Source of the DNA: Lacrimispora sp. 210928-DFI.3.58
GTDB taxonomy: Bacteria > Bacillota > Clostridia > Lachnospirales > Lachnospiraceae
Length of the DNA stretch: 64,000 nt
NCBI RefSeq assembly: GCF_020554865.1
Contig: NZ_JAJCIC010000019.1
Coordinates: 1 to 64,000, forward strand
Direction of reading: 5' to 3'
The position numbers and the translations under genes were made by a program. The notes beneath the pieces are model-generated. The model was not told the DNA's origin. It saw only the letters and a program-made list of their open reading frames with translations, and made no database searches. Positions 43,137 through 51,915 of the stretch are shown piece after piece (positions within the stretch are counted from its first letter, which is position 1; each line of letters starts with the position of its first letter).

Positions 43137-44540
43137 TTGAGCGAGAAAGATTATATACAGGATACAGACACGTCTGCTCAGGGCAGCAGTGAAAAAAAGG
43201 ATGACGACGGCTTTGAGAAGGTATGCTATATGTGCCGCAGGCCGGAGAGTAAGGCAGGCCCTATGATCTCCATGCCTGGCGGTATGAATCTCTGCCACAG
43301 CTGTATGCAGAAGGCCTTTGATTCCGTTACACAGAATGGGATCGATCTGTCTAAGCTGCCGAACATGCCCTACATGAATATGAACTTCAGCGACATGAAC
43401 ATGGCGCCCCCTGCGATGGAGATACCGAAAAAGCAGAAAATAAAGAAAAAAACAGAGCCACAGCCGGCTCTCACCATGAAGGACATACCGGCACCCCATG
43501 TGATCAAAGGAAAACTGGACGAATATGTGATCGGACAGGAAAAAGCCAAAAAGGTCATATCGGTAGCTGTGTACAACCACTATAAGCGTGCATTTCTGGG
43601 AAAGGAAGGGGCGGGTGACCGTGAGGTGACAGTGGAGAAATCCAATATCCTTATGATCGGCCCGACCGGAAGCGGAAAAACCTACCTTGTAAAAACACTG
43701 GCCCGCCTTTTGGATGTCCCTCTTGCCATCGCAGATGCCACCTCCCTGACAGAGGCAGGATACATAGGAGATGATATTGAAAGCGTAGTGTCAAAGCTTC
43801 TGTCTGCTGCGGACAATGATGTGGAGCGGGCCGAAAAGGGGATCATTTTCATCGATGAAATAGACAAGATTGCCAAAAAGAAGCAGGTAAGCACCAGGGA
43901 TGTCAGCGGAGAGTCCGTGCAGCAGGAGCTGTTAAAGCTTTTAGAGGGCAGCACGGTGGAGGTGCCTGTGGGTTCCAACCAGAAAAATGCTATGACTCCC
44001 ATGGCCACGGTGAATACGGACAATATCCTGTTCATATGCGGAGGGGCCTTCCCGGATCTGGAGGATATCATCAAGGAGCGCCTTATGAAAAAATCCTCCA
44101 TGGGCTTTGGCTCTGTCCTGAAAGATACCTACAATAACGATCCTGATATTTTAAATAAGGTGACAAATGAGGATCTGCGCACCTTTGGAATGATCCCTGA
44201 GTTTTTAGGAAGACTTCCTATAACAGTGACTCTCCAGGGCCTTACAGAGGAAATGATGGTCCGCATTCTGAAGGAACCGAAAAATGCCATTACCAGGCAG
44301 TATGAGAAGCTGCTGGCCATGGACGAGGTAAAGCTGGTATTTGAGGACGATGCCCTTAACTGGATCGCCCAGGAGGCCCTGAAGCGGGGCACTGGTGCCA
44401 GGGCTTTAAGGGCCATTCTGGAGGAATTCATGCTGGATATCATGTACGAGATCCCAAAGGATCCCAATATCGGCTCTGTGGTCGTTACCAGGCCTTATCT
44501 TGAGAAAAGCGGAGGGCCGCTGGTACAGATGCGCGGGTGA
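43137..44540 (+). CDS. clpX: ATP-dependent Clp protease ATP-binding subunit ClpX
   Basis: A 467-aa AAA+ unfoldase. The N-terminal zinc-binding domain has CYMCRR and CHSCMQ. A Met-rich linker (NMPYMNMNFSDMNMAPPAM) of unusual composition follows. The AAA module shows Walker A GPTGSGKTYL, pore loop AGYIGDD, Walker B IIFIDEID and sensor EFLGRLP. The ClpP-docking loop reads MGF in place of the usual IGF. The start is TTG (43137) supported by AGAGGAG 7 bp upstream. No clpP gene is adjacent. It could be the only ClpX or a second divergent copy. Confidence 0.9.
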   Translation: MSEKDYIQDTDTSAQGSSEKKDDDGFEKVCYMCRRPESKAGPMISMPGGMNLCHSCMQKAFDSVTQNGIDLSKLPNMPYMNMNFSDMNMAPPAMEIPKKQKIKKKTEPQPALTMKDIPAPHVIKGKLDEYVIGQEKAKKVISVAVYNHYKRAFLGKEGAGDREVTVEKSNILMIGPTGSGKTYLVKTLARLLDVPLAIADATSLTEAGYIGDDIESVVSKLLSAADNDVERAEKGIIFIDEIDKIAKKKQVSTRDVSGESVQQELLKLLEGSTVEVPVGSNQKNAMTPMATVNTDNILFICGGAFPDLEDIIKERLMKKSSMGFGSVLKDTYNNDPDILNKVTNEDLRTFGMIPEFLGRLPITVTLQGLTEEMMVRILKEPKNAITRQYEKLLAMDEVKLVFEDDALNWIAQEALKRGTGARALRAILEEFMLDIMYEIPKDPNIGSVVVTRPYLEKSGGPLVQMRG

Positions 44541-44556
44541 CGTCTTGATCAGAGTG

Positions 44557-46308
44557 CTACTCGCGGAGGCGGAGGAAGGTCTGATAGAGGTCAAGGGTTC
44601 CGTAGCCCCATTCGCGGTTGGGATAAGTAAACGCCGGATTCCTCCCGGCTCCCCGGATCAGATAAGATTTGATCGATGCCTCACTCATGATCAGGGTATT
44701 GCCGTCCACGATTCCCCAGCCCAGGAGCCCTGCAACGGCACCGGCTACGTGGGCGGCTGCAACGGAGGTTCCGGTGCGCTGTGTCATGGGTACGCCGGCA
44801 CCGGGCCTTCTGGCAAGGGAAGGGCCTGAGACATCTACGCCGGGAGCTGCAATATCCGGCTTGATGATGCCGGAAGCAGTATATCCTCTGCTGGAATGGA
44901 TGTAAATGCTGTTGTTTAAGTGGTTGTAAGCTCCAACTGTGATGGGACTGCTGGTATTGCCGGGAATGGTGATGGTGGTGTTAGGGTTGGGGAGCAGGAA
45001 TACGGTGTCATCGGAAATATGATCTCTGGGAGGAAGCCACATATTGTAAGCCCCTGTAAAAAATTGGGAGCTGTAGACCCGGACCTTCCATACACCTACC
45101 GTAGGCTTTTCAAAGCGTATGAATACCATCTGCCTGCCGGAGCCTGTTTCGATCAGGATATAATTTACCGTAATCCGGGTGGGCTCCAGCAGAAAGGAAA
45201 TGATAGGCTCATTGTTGTAGATAATGGGGATTCTGTCAACGGTCTGGCCGCTGGGGGTAACAAAGCCTACGGAGTAGGTATCAGCAGCAGCAGCCCAGAG
45301 TTCCAGCACAAATCCGTGTTCTGCCTCCTCAGGGCCAACGCGGATCTCCACATCCTCCCACTGATCATTCCCTTTTACAGTCCCCTCATAGTGGTGGGCC
45401 ATTCCCGTCTCATTTCCGGCAGCGATCACAGTAGCCATTCCCAGGGTGCGGCTGACATCCTGCAGGATCAGGCTTAAGGGGGAGGTGGCCTCATGGCTGC
45501 CCAGGTTCGTACCCAGGCCCAGCAGGATAACGAGTGGCCTGCCCAGGCGGTAGGCAGCTACCCGCATGTATTTGATCCCCATCATGACATCATTTTCCTG
45601 AAAGGCCTCCGCTCCCTCCCTGACAAGGTAGAAATCTCTGAGATATTGTTTGGCCGGCTTCAGCTTTACCACCACCAGCTCTGACTCAGGGGCAGCGCCT
45701 GTGAAATCCTCTTCAGGCAGAGAGGCCCCGGCTGCGATTCCGGCCAGGAAGGTACCATGGCCATTCGTATCTGTGGAGGGTACCACAGACAGGGGGGAAT
45801 CGGAGGCGAGAGCTTCGTTGATCTGCTCTCTTGTAAACTCTGTTCCATAATTTGCCCCGCTGGCCGGATAGAGATCCGGCACGCCGGGAGGAAGGCTGTC
45901 ACTGTCTGCGGGAAGGCTCTGGTCCCAGATGGACACAATGCGGGTGGAGCCGTCCGGATTGCGGAACAGAGGATTGGTATAATCAATGCCGGTGTCGATA
46001 AAGCCTATGAGAACGCCTTTCCCTTTATTTGCCAGAGCAGGAGCATTAAAAGTGGAAAGAATGCCGGAAGCTTCCATACTGGTAGTGTCTAAAAGAGCAA
46101 AGAGACTGGGTATACTGTAATAAGAATATTTCCGCAGAGAAATGGGAGCCACGGATTCCAAAGGCGTATAGATCACAGCGTAGTCCTGGCTGACATAATC
46201 CATGCAGGGAATGTCAGCAGGATTTCCGGGAATCTGCTGCCGGCTTCCGTAGCGGAATATGAAATCTGCTATGTTTTCTGAAGCAGGATTAAAAGGACAG
46301 GCTGCCAT
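44557..46308 (-). CDS. Subtilisin-like S8 protease, CspA-like subfamily
   Basis: A 583-aa serine protease. The triad is Asp in LIGFIDTGIDY, His in NGHGTFLAGIAAG and Ser in GTSVAAAHVAG. A large insert of about 180 residues lies between the His and Ser regions, as in the clostridial Csp-type subtilisins (Peptidases_S8_CspA-like). Csp proteases of Clostridium activate spore cortex lytic enzymes during germination, but many relatives have other roles. There is no signal peptide (start MAACPFNPASENIADF). It faces convergently against clpX with a 16-bp gap. Confidence 0.9.
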   Translation of the reverse strand: MAACPFNPASENIADFIFRYGSRQQIPGNPADIPCMDYVSQDYAVIYTPLESVAPISLRKYSYYSIPSLFALLDTTSMEASGILSTFNAPALANKGKGVLIGFIDTGIDYTNPLFRNPDGSTRIVSIWDQSLPADSDSLPPGVPDLYPASGANYGTEFTREQINEALASDSPLSVVPSTDTNGHGTFLAGIAAGASLPEEDFTGAAPESELVVVKLKPAKQYLRDFYLVREGAEAFQENDVMMGIKYMRVAAYRLGRPLVILLGLGTNLGSHEATSPLSLILQDVSRTLGMATVIAAGNETGMAHHYEGTVKGNDQWEDVEIRVGPEEAEHGFVLELWAAAADTYSVGFVTPSGQTVDRIPIIYNNEPIISFLLEPTRITVNYILIETGSGRQMVFIRFEKPTVGVWKVRVYSSQFFTGAYNMWLPPRDHISDDTVFLLPNPNTTITIPGNTSSPITVGAYNHLNNSIYIHSSRGYTASGIIKPDIAAPGVDVSGPSLARRPGAGVPMTQRTGTSVAAAHVAGAVAGLLGWGIVDGNTLIMSEASIKSYLIRGAGRNPAFTYPNREWGYGTLDLYQTFLRLRE

Positions 46309-46484
46309 GGCATACCTCGAAAAGGCTGTTTGCCATAGTATATGCAGAATTTTAGAAAGCTTTCACTGGACTGGGTCAGGAAACCATAGTAAAATGAAAG
46401 AGTAAAACAAAGGAAAAGAGTGCGCCCGCTGTAAAAAATGACAGTCTGCGGGCAGGGAATCGGCAGGAAAGGAAGGCAGAAGGT

Positions 46485-46988
46485 ATGTACGGTTGGCTGA
46501 TCGGCGGTTTGGCCGCCCTGGATTTGGGGATTAAAAATGAGATAGAGCGCCAGGAGGACGAAAGCTTTCCGCGTGATCTGGCCTGCAGCAAGGGACTGAT
46601 CAGGCTGCACAAGAATCATAATGACGGCTTTCCCTTTGGCTTTTTAAAGGAGTATCCTGAGCTTGTGAAGGGAATCCCCTTTATGGTGGCCTCCGCTGTA
46701 GCAGGGGCCTTTGGAGTCCTGCTTCTGAGGAAAGGCTCCACTGCCCAGAAGGCCGGGCTTGCCATGGTGTTAGGCGGGGCTGTGAGCAATCTGTATGACA
46801 GGTTTAAGCGGGGATATGTGGTGGATTATTTCAGCTTCCAGAAAAAGGGGCTGGATAAGGTGGTCTTTAATCTGGGAGATATGTGTATCTTTCTGGGAAG
46901 CGCTGTGTTTATGCTTGCCGAGGCGGCCTCCGGTCTGCAGGGTACAGGAAAAAAACGCGTAAAGCAGAACAGGAAAGCCGCAGAATAG
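46485..46988 (+). CDS. Signal peptidase II-like protein
   Basis: A 167-aa membrane protein of the LspA family. It shows all conserved blocks in modified form: LDLGIKNEIE for the N-terminal D/K motif, HNDGFPFGF for N-x-GAAFG, SNLYDRFKRGYVVDYFSF (first catalytic Asp in YDR) and FNLGDMCIFLG (second Asp, normally FNxAD). Three or four helices are predicted and the C-terminus is basic (KKRVKQNRK). LspA cleaves prolipoprotein signal peptides. The divergence suggests a paralogue with a special substrate, but activity is plausible because both Asp residues are kept. Confidence 0.8.
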   Translation: MYGWLIGGLAALDLGIKNEIERQEDESFPRDLACSKGLIRLHKNHNDGFPFGFLKEYPELVKGIPFMVASAVAGAFGVLLLRKGSTAQKAGLAMVLGGAVSNLYDRFKRGYVVDYFSFQKKGLDKVVFNLGDMCIFLGSAVFMLAEAASGLQGTGKKRVKQNRKAAE

Positions 46989-46999
46989 AGGATGTAACG

Positions 47000-47042
47000 G
47001 CCCACAGAAGCGCAGGAAGGATAGCCTTGCATTTCTGTGGGC
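47000..47042. terminator. Convergent hairpin between lspA-like gene and the membrane-protein gene
   Basis: GCCCACAGAA (47000-47009) and TTCTGTGGGC (47033-47042) form a 10-bp stem. It lies between two convergent stops and probably ends both transcripts. Confidence 0.65.
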
Positions 47043-47050
47043 TGTACTGT

Positions 47051-47410
47051 TTAACTGAACATTCCTCCCAACGTCCCTCCCAGAGCACACACTCCCATAA
47101 CTGTCACAGACCGTTCCATATCAATGGGACTTCCAAGATTCATGACCCAGGATACGGCAAAAAGCACCAGGAAGTAAAACAGCCCGGACAGGAGTCCCCA
47201 GAAAAAGCGCCGCTGCCGGATGCGTTTCCCGGCAAGAAAGCCTCCGGCCAGACAGGTGATAAAGTAGATGGCAAATACCAGCAGATTCACCTGGCTTTCC
47301 TTTAAACGGAGCTTGTAGAGGGCAAATGCAAGGGCAGCCAGAAGGATTCCTGACAGTACATAGGATAGGAGCAGGGAACGGAGCATAGGCTTTGCGATTC
47401 CATTTTCCAT
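47051..47410 (-). CDS. Membrane protein, TIGR04086-like
   Basis: A 119-aa protein with four predicted helices (LLLSYVLSGILLAALAFALY, LLVFAIYFITCLAGGFLAG, WGLLSGLFYFLVLFAVS, and a C-terminal VTVMGVCALGGTLGGMF). The Gly-rich last helices and the position next to the SCIFF-tgt-yajC genes fit the TIGR04086 family of clostridial membrane proteins. Its function is unknown. AAAGGAG precedes ATG 47410. It diverges from scfA with a 159-bp gap. Confidence 0.75.
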   Translation of the reverse strand: MENGIAKPMLRSLLLSYVLSGILLAALAFALYKLRLKESQVNLLVFAIYFITCLAGGFLAGKRIRQRRFFWGLLSGLFYFLVLFAVSWVMNLGSPIDMERSVTVMGVCALGGTLGGMFS

Positions 47411-47502
47411 AAGGATGTTCTCCTTTACGAATAGGTATGTTGCAGTATATTCCTTTTCCGGGTACAAATATGACAAACCTGGGAAACTGGGGCAAATTAT
47501 CA

Positions 47503-47531
47503 TTGCAAGAGATTTTAACCTGTGTTATAAT
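47503..47531 (+). promoter_or_regulatory. Predicted promoter of scfA
   Basis: TTGCAA (47503-47508) and TATAAT (47526-47531) are spaced by exactly 17 bp and lie 38 bp upstream of the scfA start. The strong match agrees with the need for abundant peptide. Confidence 0.75.
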
Positions 47532-47569
47532 TTTTAAGAATTATATTTTGGAAAGAGGAGGTGCACAAC

Positions 47570-47716
47570 ATGAAGCACGTTAAGACATTGAACACCAATA
47601 CCTTAAAGGATACTATGAAAAAGGGCGGATGCGGCGAGTGCCAGACTTCCTGTCAGTCAGCTTGTAAGACTTCCTGCACCGTAGGCAATCAGAGCTGCGA
47701 GAATGCAAACCGCTAA
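47570..47716 (+). CDS. scfA: SCIFF six-cysteine precursor peptide (ranthipeptide)
   Basis: A 48-residue peptide (MKHVKTLNTN... to ...CENANR) with six Cys at positions 21, 24, 28, 32, 36 and 43. It has the invariant pattern of SCIFF (six Cys in forty-five residues), which is nearly universal in Clostridia. A radical SAM enzyme cross-links Cys sulfur to the beta or gamma carbon of partner residues, giving a ranthipeptide linked in other species to quorum-type signalling. The start has AGAGGAGGT upstream. A hairpin separates it from scfB. Confidence 0.97.
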   Translation: MKHVKTLNTNTLKDTMKKGGCGECQTSCQSACKTSCTVGNQSCENANR

Positions 47717-47741
47717 TTGCAGGATATAACTTTTTGGTAAG

Positions 47742-47776
47742 AAAGCCCCTATGGTCGATGGGATTATAGGGGCTTT
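47742..47776 (+). terminator. Attenuating hairpin between scfA and scfB
   Basis: AAAGCCCCTAT (47742-47752) and ATAGGGGCTTT (47766-47776) form an 11-bp stem with a 13-nt loop; only three T residues end it. It likely stops most transcripts so that peptide exceeds its maturase. Confidence 0.75.
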
Positions 47777-47803
47777 GCCATGTAGGAAAGAGAGTGTAGA
47801 TTT

Positions 47804-49222
47804 GTGATTCATCAGTATGTGAATAATGGCTATCATATTGTTCTGGATGTCAACAGCGGATCCGTCCATGTGGTGGATCCACTTGTATATGATGCCATTG
47901 CAGTTACAGCAGAGCTGGTTCCGGAGCTCGAAAAGCCGGAAAAGCTGGCGCCGGAAGTAAAAGAAGAGGTCAAGAGCCGCCTGGCTTCCCGTTACAGCAC
48001 ACAGGATATTGAGGAAGCGCTGGAGGACATCCAGCAGCTCATTGATATGGAGCAGCTGTTGACAAAGGACATTTACCGCGATTTTGTGGTAGATTTTAAG
48101 AAGAGAAAGACTGTGGTAAAGGCTTTGTGCCTTCACATTGCCCATGACTGCAACCTTGCCTGCCGCTATTGCTTTGCAGAGGAAGGCGAATATCATGGCC
48201 GCCGGGCTCTCATGAGCTATGAGGTGGGAAAAAAGGCTCTGGATTTCCTGATCGCCAATTCCGGCAGCAGGGAGCATCTGGAGGTGGATTTCTTCGGAGG
48301 CGAGCCGCTTTTAAACTGGGATGTGGTAAAACGCCTGGTAGAGTATGGGCGTTCCCAGGAGGAAGCCCACCACAAGAAGTTCCGGTTCACCCTTACCACC
48401 AACGGAGTCCTGTTAAATGACGAGATCATGGACTTCTGCAACCGGGAGATGAGCAACGTGGTGCTCAGCCTGGACGGAAGGAAGGATGTCAACGACAAGA
48501 TGCGTCCCTTCCGAAACGGCAGCGGCAGTTACGACCTGATCGTGCCGAAGTTCCGGAAATTTGCAGAGAGCCGGGGCCAGATGAACTATTATGTCAGAGG
48601 CACATTTACAAGGAACAACCTGGACTTTGCAGATGATGTGCTCCATTATGCGGACCTGGGCTTTCAGCAGATGTCCATGGAGCCGGTGGTGGCAGACCCG
48701 TCAGAGGATTATGCTATCCGCGAGGAGGATATTCCCGCTATTTTAAAGGAATACGATAAGCTGGCAGTGGAATACATCAAGCGCAAAAAAGAGGGGAGAG
48801 GCTTTAACTTCTTCCATTTCATGATCGACTTAAAGGCCGGCCCCTGTGTGGCAAAGCGCATGGCAGGCTGCGGCTCCGGAACAGAATATCTGGCTGTGAC
48901 CCCATGGGGAGATCTGTATCCCTGCCACCAGTTTGTGGGCAATGAAAAGTTCCTTCTGGGAAATGTGGACACAGGCGTGGTAAACCTGGAGGTAAGGGAC
49001 GAGTTCAAGCTCTGCAATGTCTATGCAAAGGAGAGCTGCAAGGACTGCTTTGCAAGGTTCTACTGCAGCGGCGGCTGCGGGGCAAATGCCTACAATTTCA
49101 GCGGATCCATTAACGGCGCATATGAGATCGGCTGTGAAATGCAGAAAAAGCGTATCGAGTGCGCCATCATGATCAAGGCGGCCCTGGCAGAGGATGAGGA
49201 CCGGACGGTGGAGAGCCTATGA
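47804..49222 (+). CDS. scfB: SCIFF radical SAM maturase
   Basis: A 472-aa radical SAM enzyme. An N-terminal about 100-residue peptide-binding (RRE-like) region precedes the cluster motif HDCNLACRYCFAEEGEYHG, giving C-x3-C-x2-C. The SAM barrel has FFGGEPLLNW and FTLTTNGVLLN. The C-terminal SPASM/Twitch domain has several Cys, including KDCFARFYCSGGCGANAYNF. It installs thioether cross-links in the SCIFF peptide. The start is GTG 47804. The stop overlaps the tgt start by ATGA. Confidence 0.96.
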   Translation: MIHQYVNNGYHIVLDVNSGSVHVVDPLVYDAIAVTAELVPELEKPEKLAPEVKEEVKSRLASRYSTQDIEEALEDIQQLIDMEQLLTKDIYRDFVVDFKKRKTVVKALCLHIAHDCNLACRYCFAEEGEYHGRRALMSYEVGKKALDFLIANSGSREHLEVDFFGGEPLLNWDVVKRLVEYGRSQEEAHHKKFRFTLTTNGVLLNDEIMDFCNREMSNVVLSLDGRKDVNDKMRPFRNGSGSYDLIVPKFRKFAESRGQMNYYVRGTFTRNNLDFADDVLHYADLGFQQMSMEPVVADPSEDYAIREEDIPAILKEYDKLAVEYIKRKKEGRGFNFFHFMIDLKAGPCVAKRMAGCGSGTEYLAVTPWGDLYPCHQFVGNEKFLLGNVDTGVVNLEVRDEFKLCNVYAKESCKDCFARFYCSGGCGANAYNFSGSINGAYEIGCEMQKKRIECAIMIKAALAEDEDRTVESL

Positions 49223-50364
49223 AATATCAAGTGATCACAAAGGACGGCAAGGCAAAGCGGGCTGTGATGGAGACTGTCCACGGCACGATCCAGACTCCGG
49301 TCTTTATGAACGTAGGCACGGTGGGCGCTATCAAGGGCGCTGTATCCACCGATGACCTCCGCGAGATCAGGACTCAGGTGGAGCTGTCCAACACCTATCA
49401 CCTCCATGTCCGCACCGGGGATAAGCTGATCAAGGAGTACGGCGGCTTACACAAGTTCATGAACTGGGATAAGCCTATTCTGACGGATTCCGGCGGCTTC
49501 CAGGTATTTTCCCTGGCAGGCTTAAGAAAGATCAAGGAGGAAGGAGTTACCTTCAACTCCCACATAGACGGTCATAAAATATTCATGGGTCCTGAGGAGA
49601 GCATGCAGATCCAGTCCAACTTAGGCTCTACCATCGCCATGGCCTTTGACGAATGTCCCTCCAGCCGGGCGGATTACGACTATATCCGCAATTCTGTGGA
49701 GCGCACGACCCGCTGGCTGGCCCGGTGCAAGACAGAGATGGCACGCCTCAATTCTCTGCCGGATACGATCAACAAAGAGCAGCTGCTCTTTGGCATCAAC
49801 CAGGGCGGCGTTATTGACGAGATCCGCATCAGCCATGCGGAGGCCATAAAGGCCATGGATCTGGATGGCTATGCCATCGGAGGCCTGGCAGTGGGCGAGA
49901 GCCACGAGGAGATGTATCATGTTCTGGATGTGACGGTTCCCCATCTGCCGGAGGACAAGCCGGTATACCTGATGGGCGTAGGCACTCCGGCAAACATTTT
50001 AGAGGCAGTGGACAGAGGCGTTGACTTTTTTGACTGCGTCTACCCCTCCCGAAACGGACGCCACGGCCACGTTTACACGAACCAGGGAAAGCGGAACCTG
50101 TTCAACCAGAAATATGAGCTGGATCCCAGGCCTATTGAAGAAGGCTGCGGCTGCCCGGCCTGCCGTTCCTACAGCAGGGCTTACATCCGCCACCTGTTAA
50201 AGGCAAAAGAAATGCTGGGAATGAGATTATGCACCTTGCATAATTTGTATTTTTATAATACAATGATGGAAGAGATTCGAGACGCTATCGAGGAGCACCG
50301 CTACAGCGAATACAAGGCCAAAAAGCTGGCCGGTATGGCAGGCTCTTCTAAAGCAGATGAATAA
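49219..50364 (+). CDS. tgt: Queuine/preQ1 tRNA-ribosyltransferase
   Basis: A 381-aa enzyme that exchanges the guanine at position 34 of GUN tRNAs for preQ1 as part of queuosine synthesis. The active Asp lies in LTDSGGFQVFSL, and the second catalytic Asp in FFDCVYPSRNGRHG. The zinc site has CGCPACRSYSRAYIRHL and a His in LCTLHNL. Full family length. It is coupled by ATGA to scfB and followed by yajC, an arrangement common in Clostridia. Confidence 0.97.
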   Translation: MKYQVITKDGKAKRAVMETVHGTIQTPVFMNVGTVGAIKGAVSTDDLREIRTQVELSNTYHLHVRTGDKLIKEYGGLHKFMNWDKPILTDSGGFQVFSLAGLRKIKEEGVTFNSHIDGHKIFMGPEESMQIQSNLGSTIAMAFDECPSSRADYDYIRNSVERTTRWLARCKTEMARLNSLPDTINKEQLLFGINQGGVIDEIRISHAEAIKAMDLDGYAIGGLAVGESHEEMYHVLDVTVPHLPEDKPVYLMGVGTPANILEAVDRGVDFFDCVYPSRNGRHGHVYTNQGKRNLFNQKYELDPRPIEEGCGCPACRSYSRAYIRHLLKAKEMLGMRLCTLHNLYFYNTMMEEIRDAIEEHRYSEYKAKKLAGMAGSSKADE

Positions 50365-50412
50365 ATAAAATGCTGTCACAAGAGGGCGGCAGGTGTGAAG
50401 GAGGAACTTAGA

Positions 50413-50694
50413 ATGAATACAAGTAGTCCGATCTTCTGGATTCTCTATATTGTTCTTCTGGGTGGTATGTTATATTTTATGGCAATCCGTCCTCAGAAGA
50501 AGGAGAAGCAGAAACAGCAGGAGCTGTTAAACAGCGTTGCAGTGGGCGACACGATTCTGACCAGCAGCGGATTCTACGGCGTGATCATTGATATGACAGA
50601 TGACATGGTGATCGTAGAGTTCGGCAGCAACAAGAACTGCCGTATTCCGATGCAGAAGGCAGCTATCATTCAGGTTGAGAAGCCGGAGGCTTAA
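50413..50694 (+). CDS. yajC: Preprotein translocase subunit YajC
   Basis: A 93-aa protein. One N-terminal helix (FWILYIVLLGGMLYFMAI) is followed by the family signature RPQKKEKQKQQELLNSVAVGD and a small beta domain. YajC associates with SecDF-SecYEG in the membrane. GAAGGAGG sets the start at ATG 50413; a GTG at 50395 is less likely. It follows tgt by 48 bp. Confidence 0.95.
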   Translation: MNTSSPIFWILYIVLLGGMLYFMAIRPQKKEKQKQQELLNSVAVGDTILTSSGFYGVIIDMTDDMVIVEFGSNKNCRIPMQKAAIIQVEKPEA

Positions 50695-50747
50695 GAGCCG
50701 GACAGGCTGAAATGCAAAAAAGGGCGTAAGAACCGCCAGACAGATCA

Positions 50748-50804
50748 GAGGCTGCGGCAAAATGCTGCCAACCAACACGGGAGGCATTGTTTTGCGGCAG
50801 CCTC
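50748..50804 (+). terminator. Hairpin terminator after yajC
   Basis: GAGGCTGC-G-GCAAAA pairs with TTTTGC-G-GCAGCCTC. The right arm shares the string GGCATTGTTTTGC with the terminator at 21489-21546. It ends the scfB-tgt-yajC unit. Confidence 0.7.
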
Positions 50805-50826
50805 ATGTTATTAAGGAGAAAACAGG

Positions 50827-51447
50827 ATGATAAAGAATATTGTATTTGACATGGGAAAGGTAATGCTGGAATATGAGCCGGACATCGTCTGCGCCCATTA
50901 CATAGAGGACGAGGAAGAGAGGAAGGAAGTAAGCCGGGCAGTATTTCTGTCGCCGGAATGGGTGCTCCTTGATATGGGAGTGATCCCGGAGGATGCGGCC
51001 TTAAAGCGCATGCAGTCCAGGCTCTCCACAGAGCATGAACGCCAGATGGCTGCCCTGTGCTTTGAGCATTGGCATGAGTACAATATGTATCCGAAGGAGG
51101 GTATGGGAGATATTGTACGCTGGCTAAAGTCGGAGGGCTATGGGATCTATCTCTGTTCCAATGCATCTGTCCGCCTTCTCACCTGTTACCAGAAGGTGAT
51201 CCCCGCCATTGACTGCTTTGACGGTGTGCTGTTCTCCGCCGAAGTCAAATGCATGAAGCCCCAGAAGGAAATGTATGCCCACCTTTTTGAGCGCTTCCAG
51301 CTAAAGCCGGAGGAGTGCTTTTTTGTAGATGACTGGGATCTGAATATCGAGGGCGCCCAGGCCTGCGGCATGGATGGCTATTGCTTCATAGATGGGAATG
51401 TGGAAAAGCTGAAAAAGGTATTGGCTTCCCTGAATCAGAACGCATAG
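50827..51447 (+). CDS. HAD-superfamily hydrolase (YihX-like)
   Basis: A 206-aa phosphatase-type HAD protein. It starts IVFDMGKVMLEYEPD, where the second acid of the usual DxD is Gly as in YihX relatives. It has YLCSNAS for motif II, EVKCMKPQKEMY for the Lys, and FFVDDWDLNIEGAQACGM for motif IV. YihX dephosphorylates alpha-glucose-1-phosphate; the substrate here is not known. It stands alone between two terminators. Confidence 0.9.
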   Translation: MIKNIVFDMGKVMLEYEPDIVCAHYIEDEEERKEVSRAVFLSPEWVLLDMGVIPEDAALKRMQSRLSTEHERQMAALCFEHWHEYNMYPKEGMGDIVRWLKSEGYGIYLCSNASVRLLTCYQKVIPAIDCFDGVLFSAEVKCMKPQKEMYAHLFERFQLKPEECFFVDDWDLNIEGAQACGMDGYCFIDGNVEKLKKVLASLNQNA

Positions 51448-51478
51448 CTTTACTATCTGGAAATAATGGAAAGAAAAA

Positions 51479-51507
51479 GCTCCGTACCGAAGGTACGGAG
51501 CAATTTT
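51479..51507. terminator. Rho-independent terminator
   Basis: GCTCCGTACC-GAA-GGTACGGAGC (51479-51501) is a perfect 10-bp stem, preceded by A residues and followed by AATTTTC. It ends the HAD gene. Confidence 0.85.
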
Positions 51508-51850
51508 CTTAGGATTTTCGGATTTTCAAAAAGGGTTGAAGGATAGTTGTTAAATATTCGTGCATTTATTATGGTCTTAGTATAACACGCAATCTCCGAA
51601 AATGTTTGAATGTTCTTTGAATAGATTATTAAGAAAATCTTAATATTGCATCTGCACATCAAAGCGCCTGGATCAGGCAGGAAAACCCCTAAAATCAAGG
51701 AAATACGGGAAAAAACGAAAGGAAAAAGATTGTTTGCTGCAGGGAAAAAACGAAAAATGGGAAGAAAAGAAAATGAAAAGAAATGGTAATGATCCTTACG
51801 GCTTCAAATGATTCAGAAAATTTTAAGCAATATTTTATAATTTCAGAAGA
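51508..51850. other. AT-rich gap without a recognisable gene
   Basis: Short minus-strand ORFs here have no recognisable domain or ribosome binding site. I see no purine-riboswitch core despite the adenine deaminase gene that follows. Confidence 0.5.
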
Positions 51851-51879
51851 TTGTATTCCATAGAAGAGTATAGTATGAT
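51851..51879 (+). promoter_or_regulatory. Predicted promoter of adenine deaminase gene
   Basis: TTGTAT (51851-51856) and TATGAT (51874-51879) are spaced by 17 bp, 37 bp upstream of the GTG start. Confidence 0.55.
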
Positions 51880-51915
51880 ATATAAAAAGGAAAAGTTTGG
51901 AAGGAGGATGCAATT

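Noticed and set aside
51508..51915. Purine riboswitch before adenine deaminase
   Set aside because: I looked for the conserved loop and junction sequences and did not see them.
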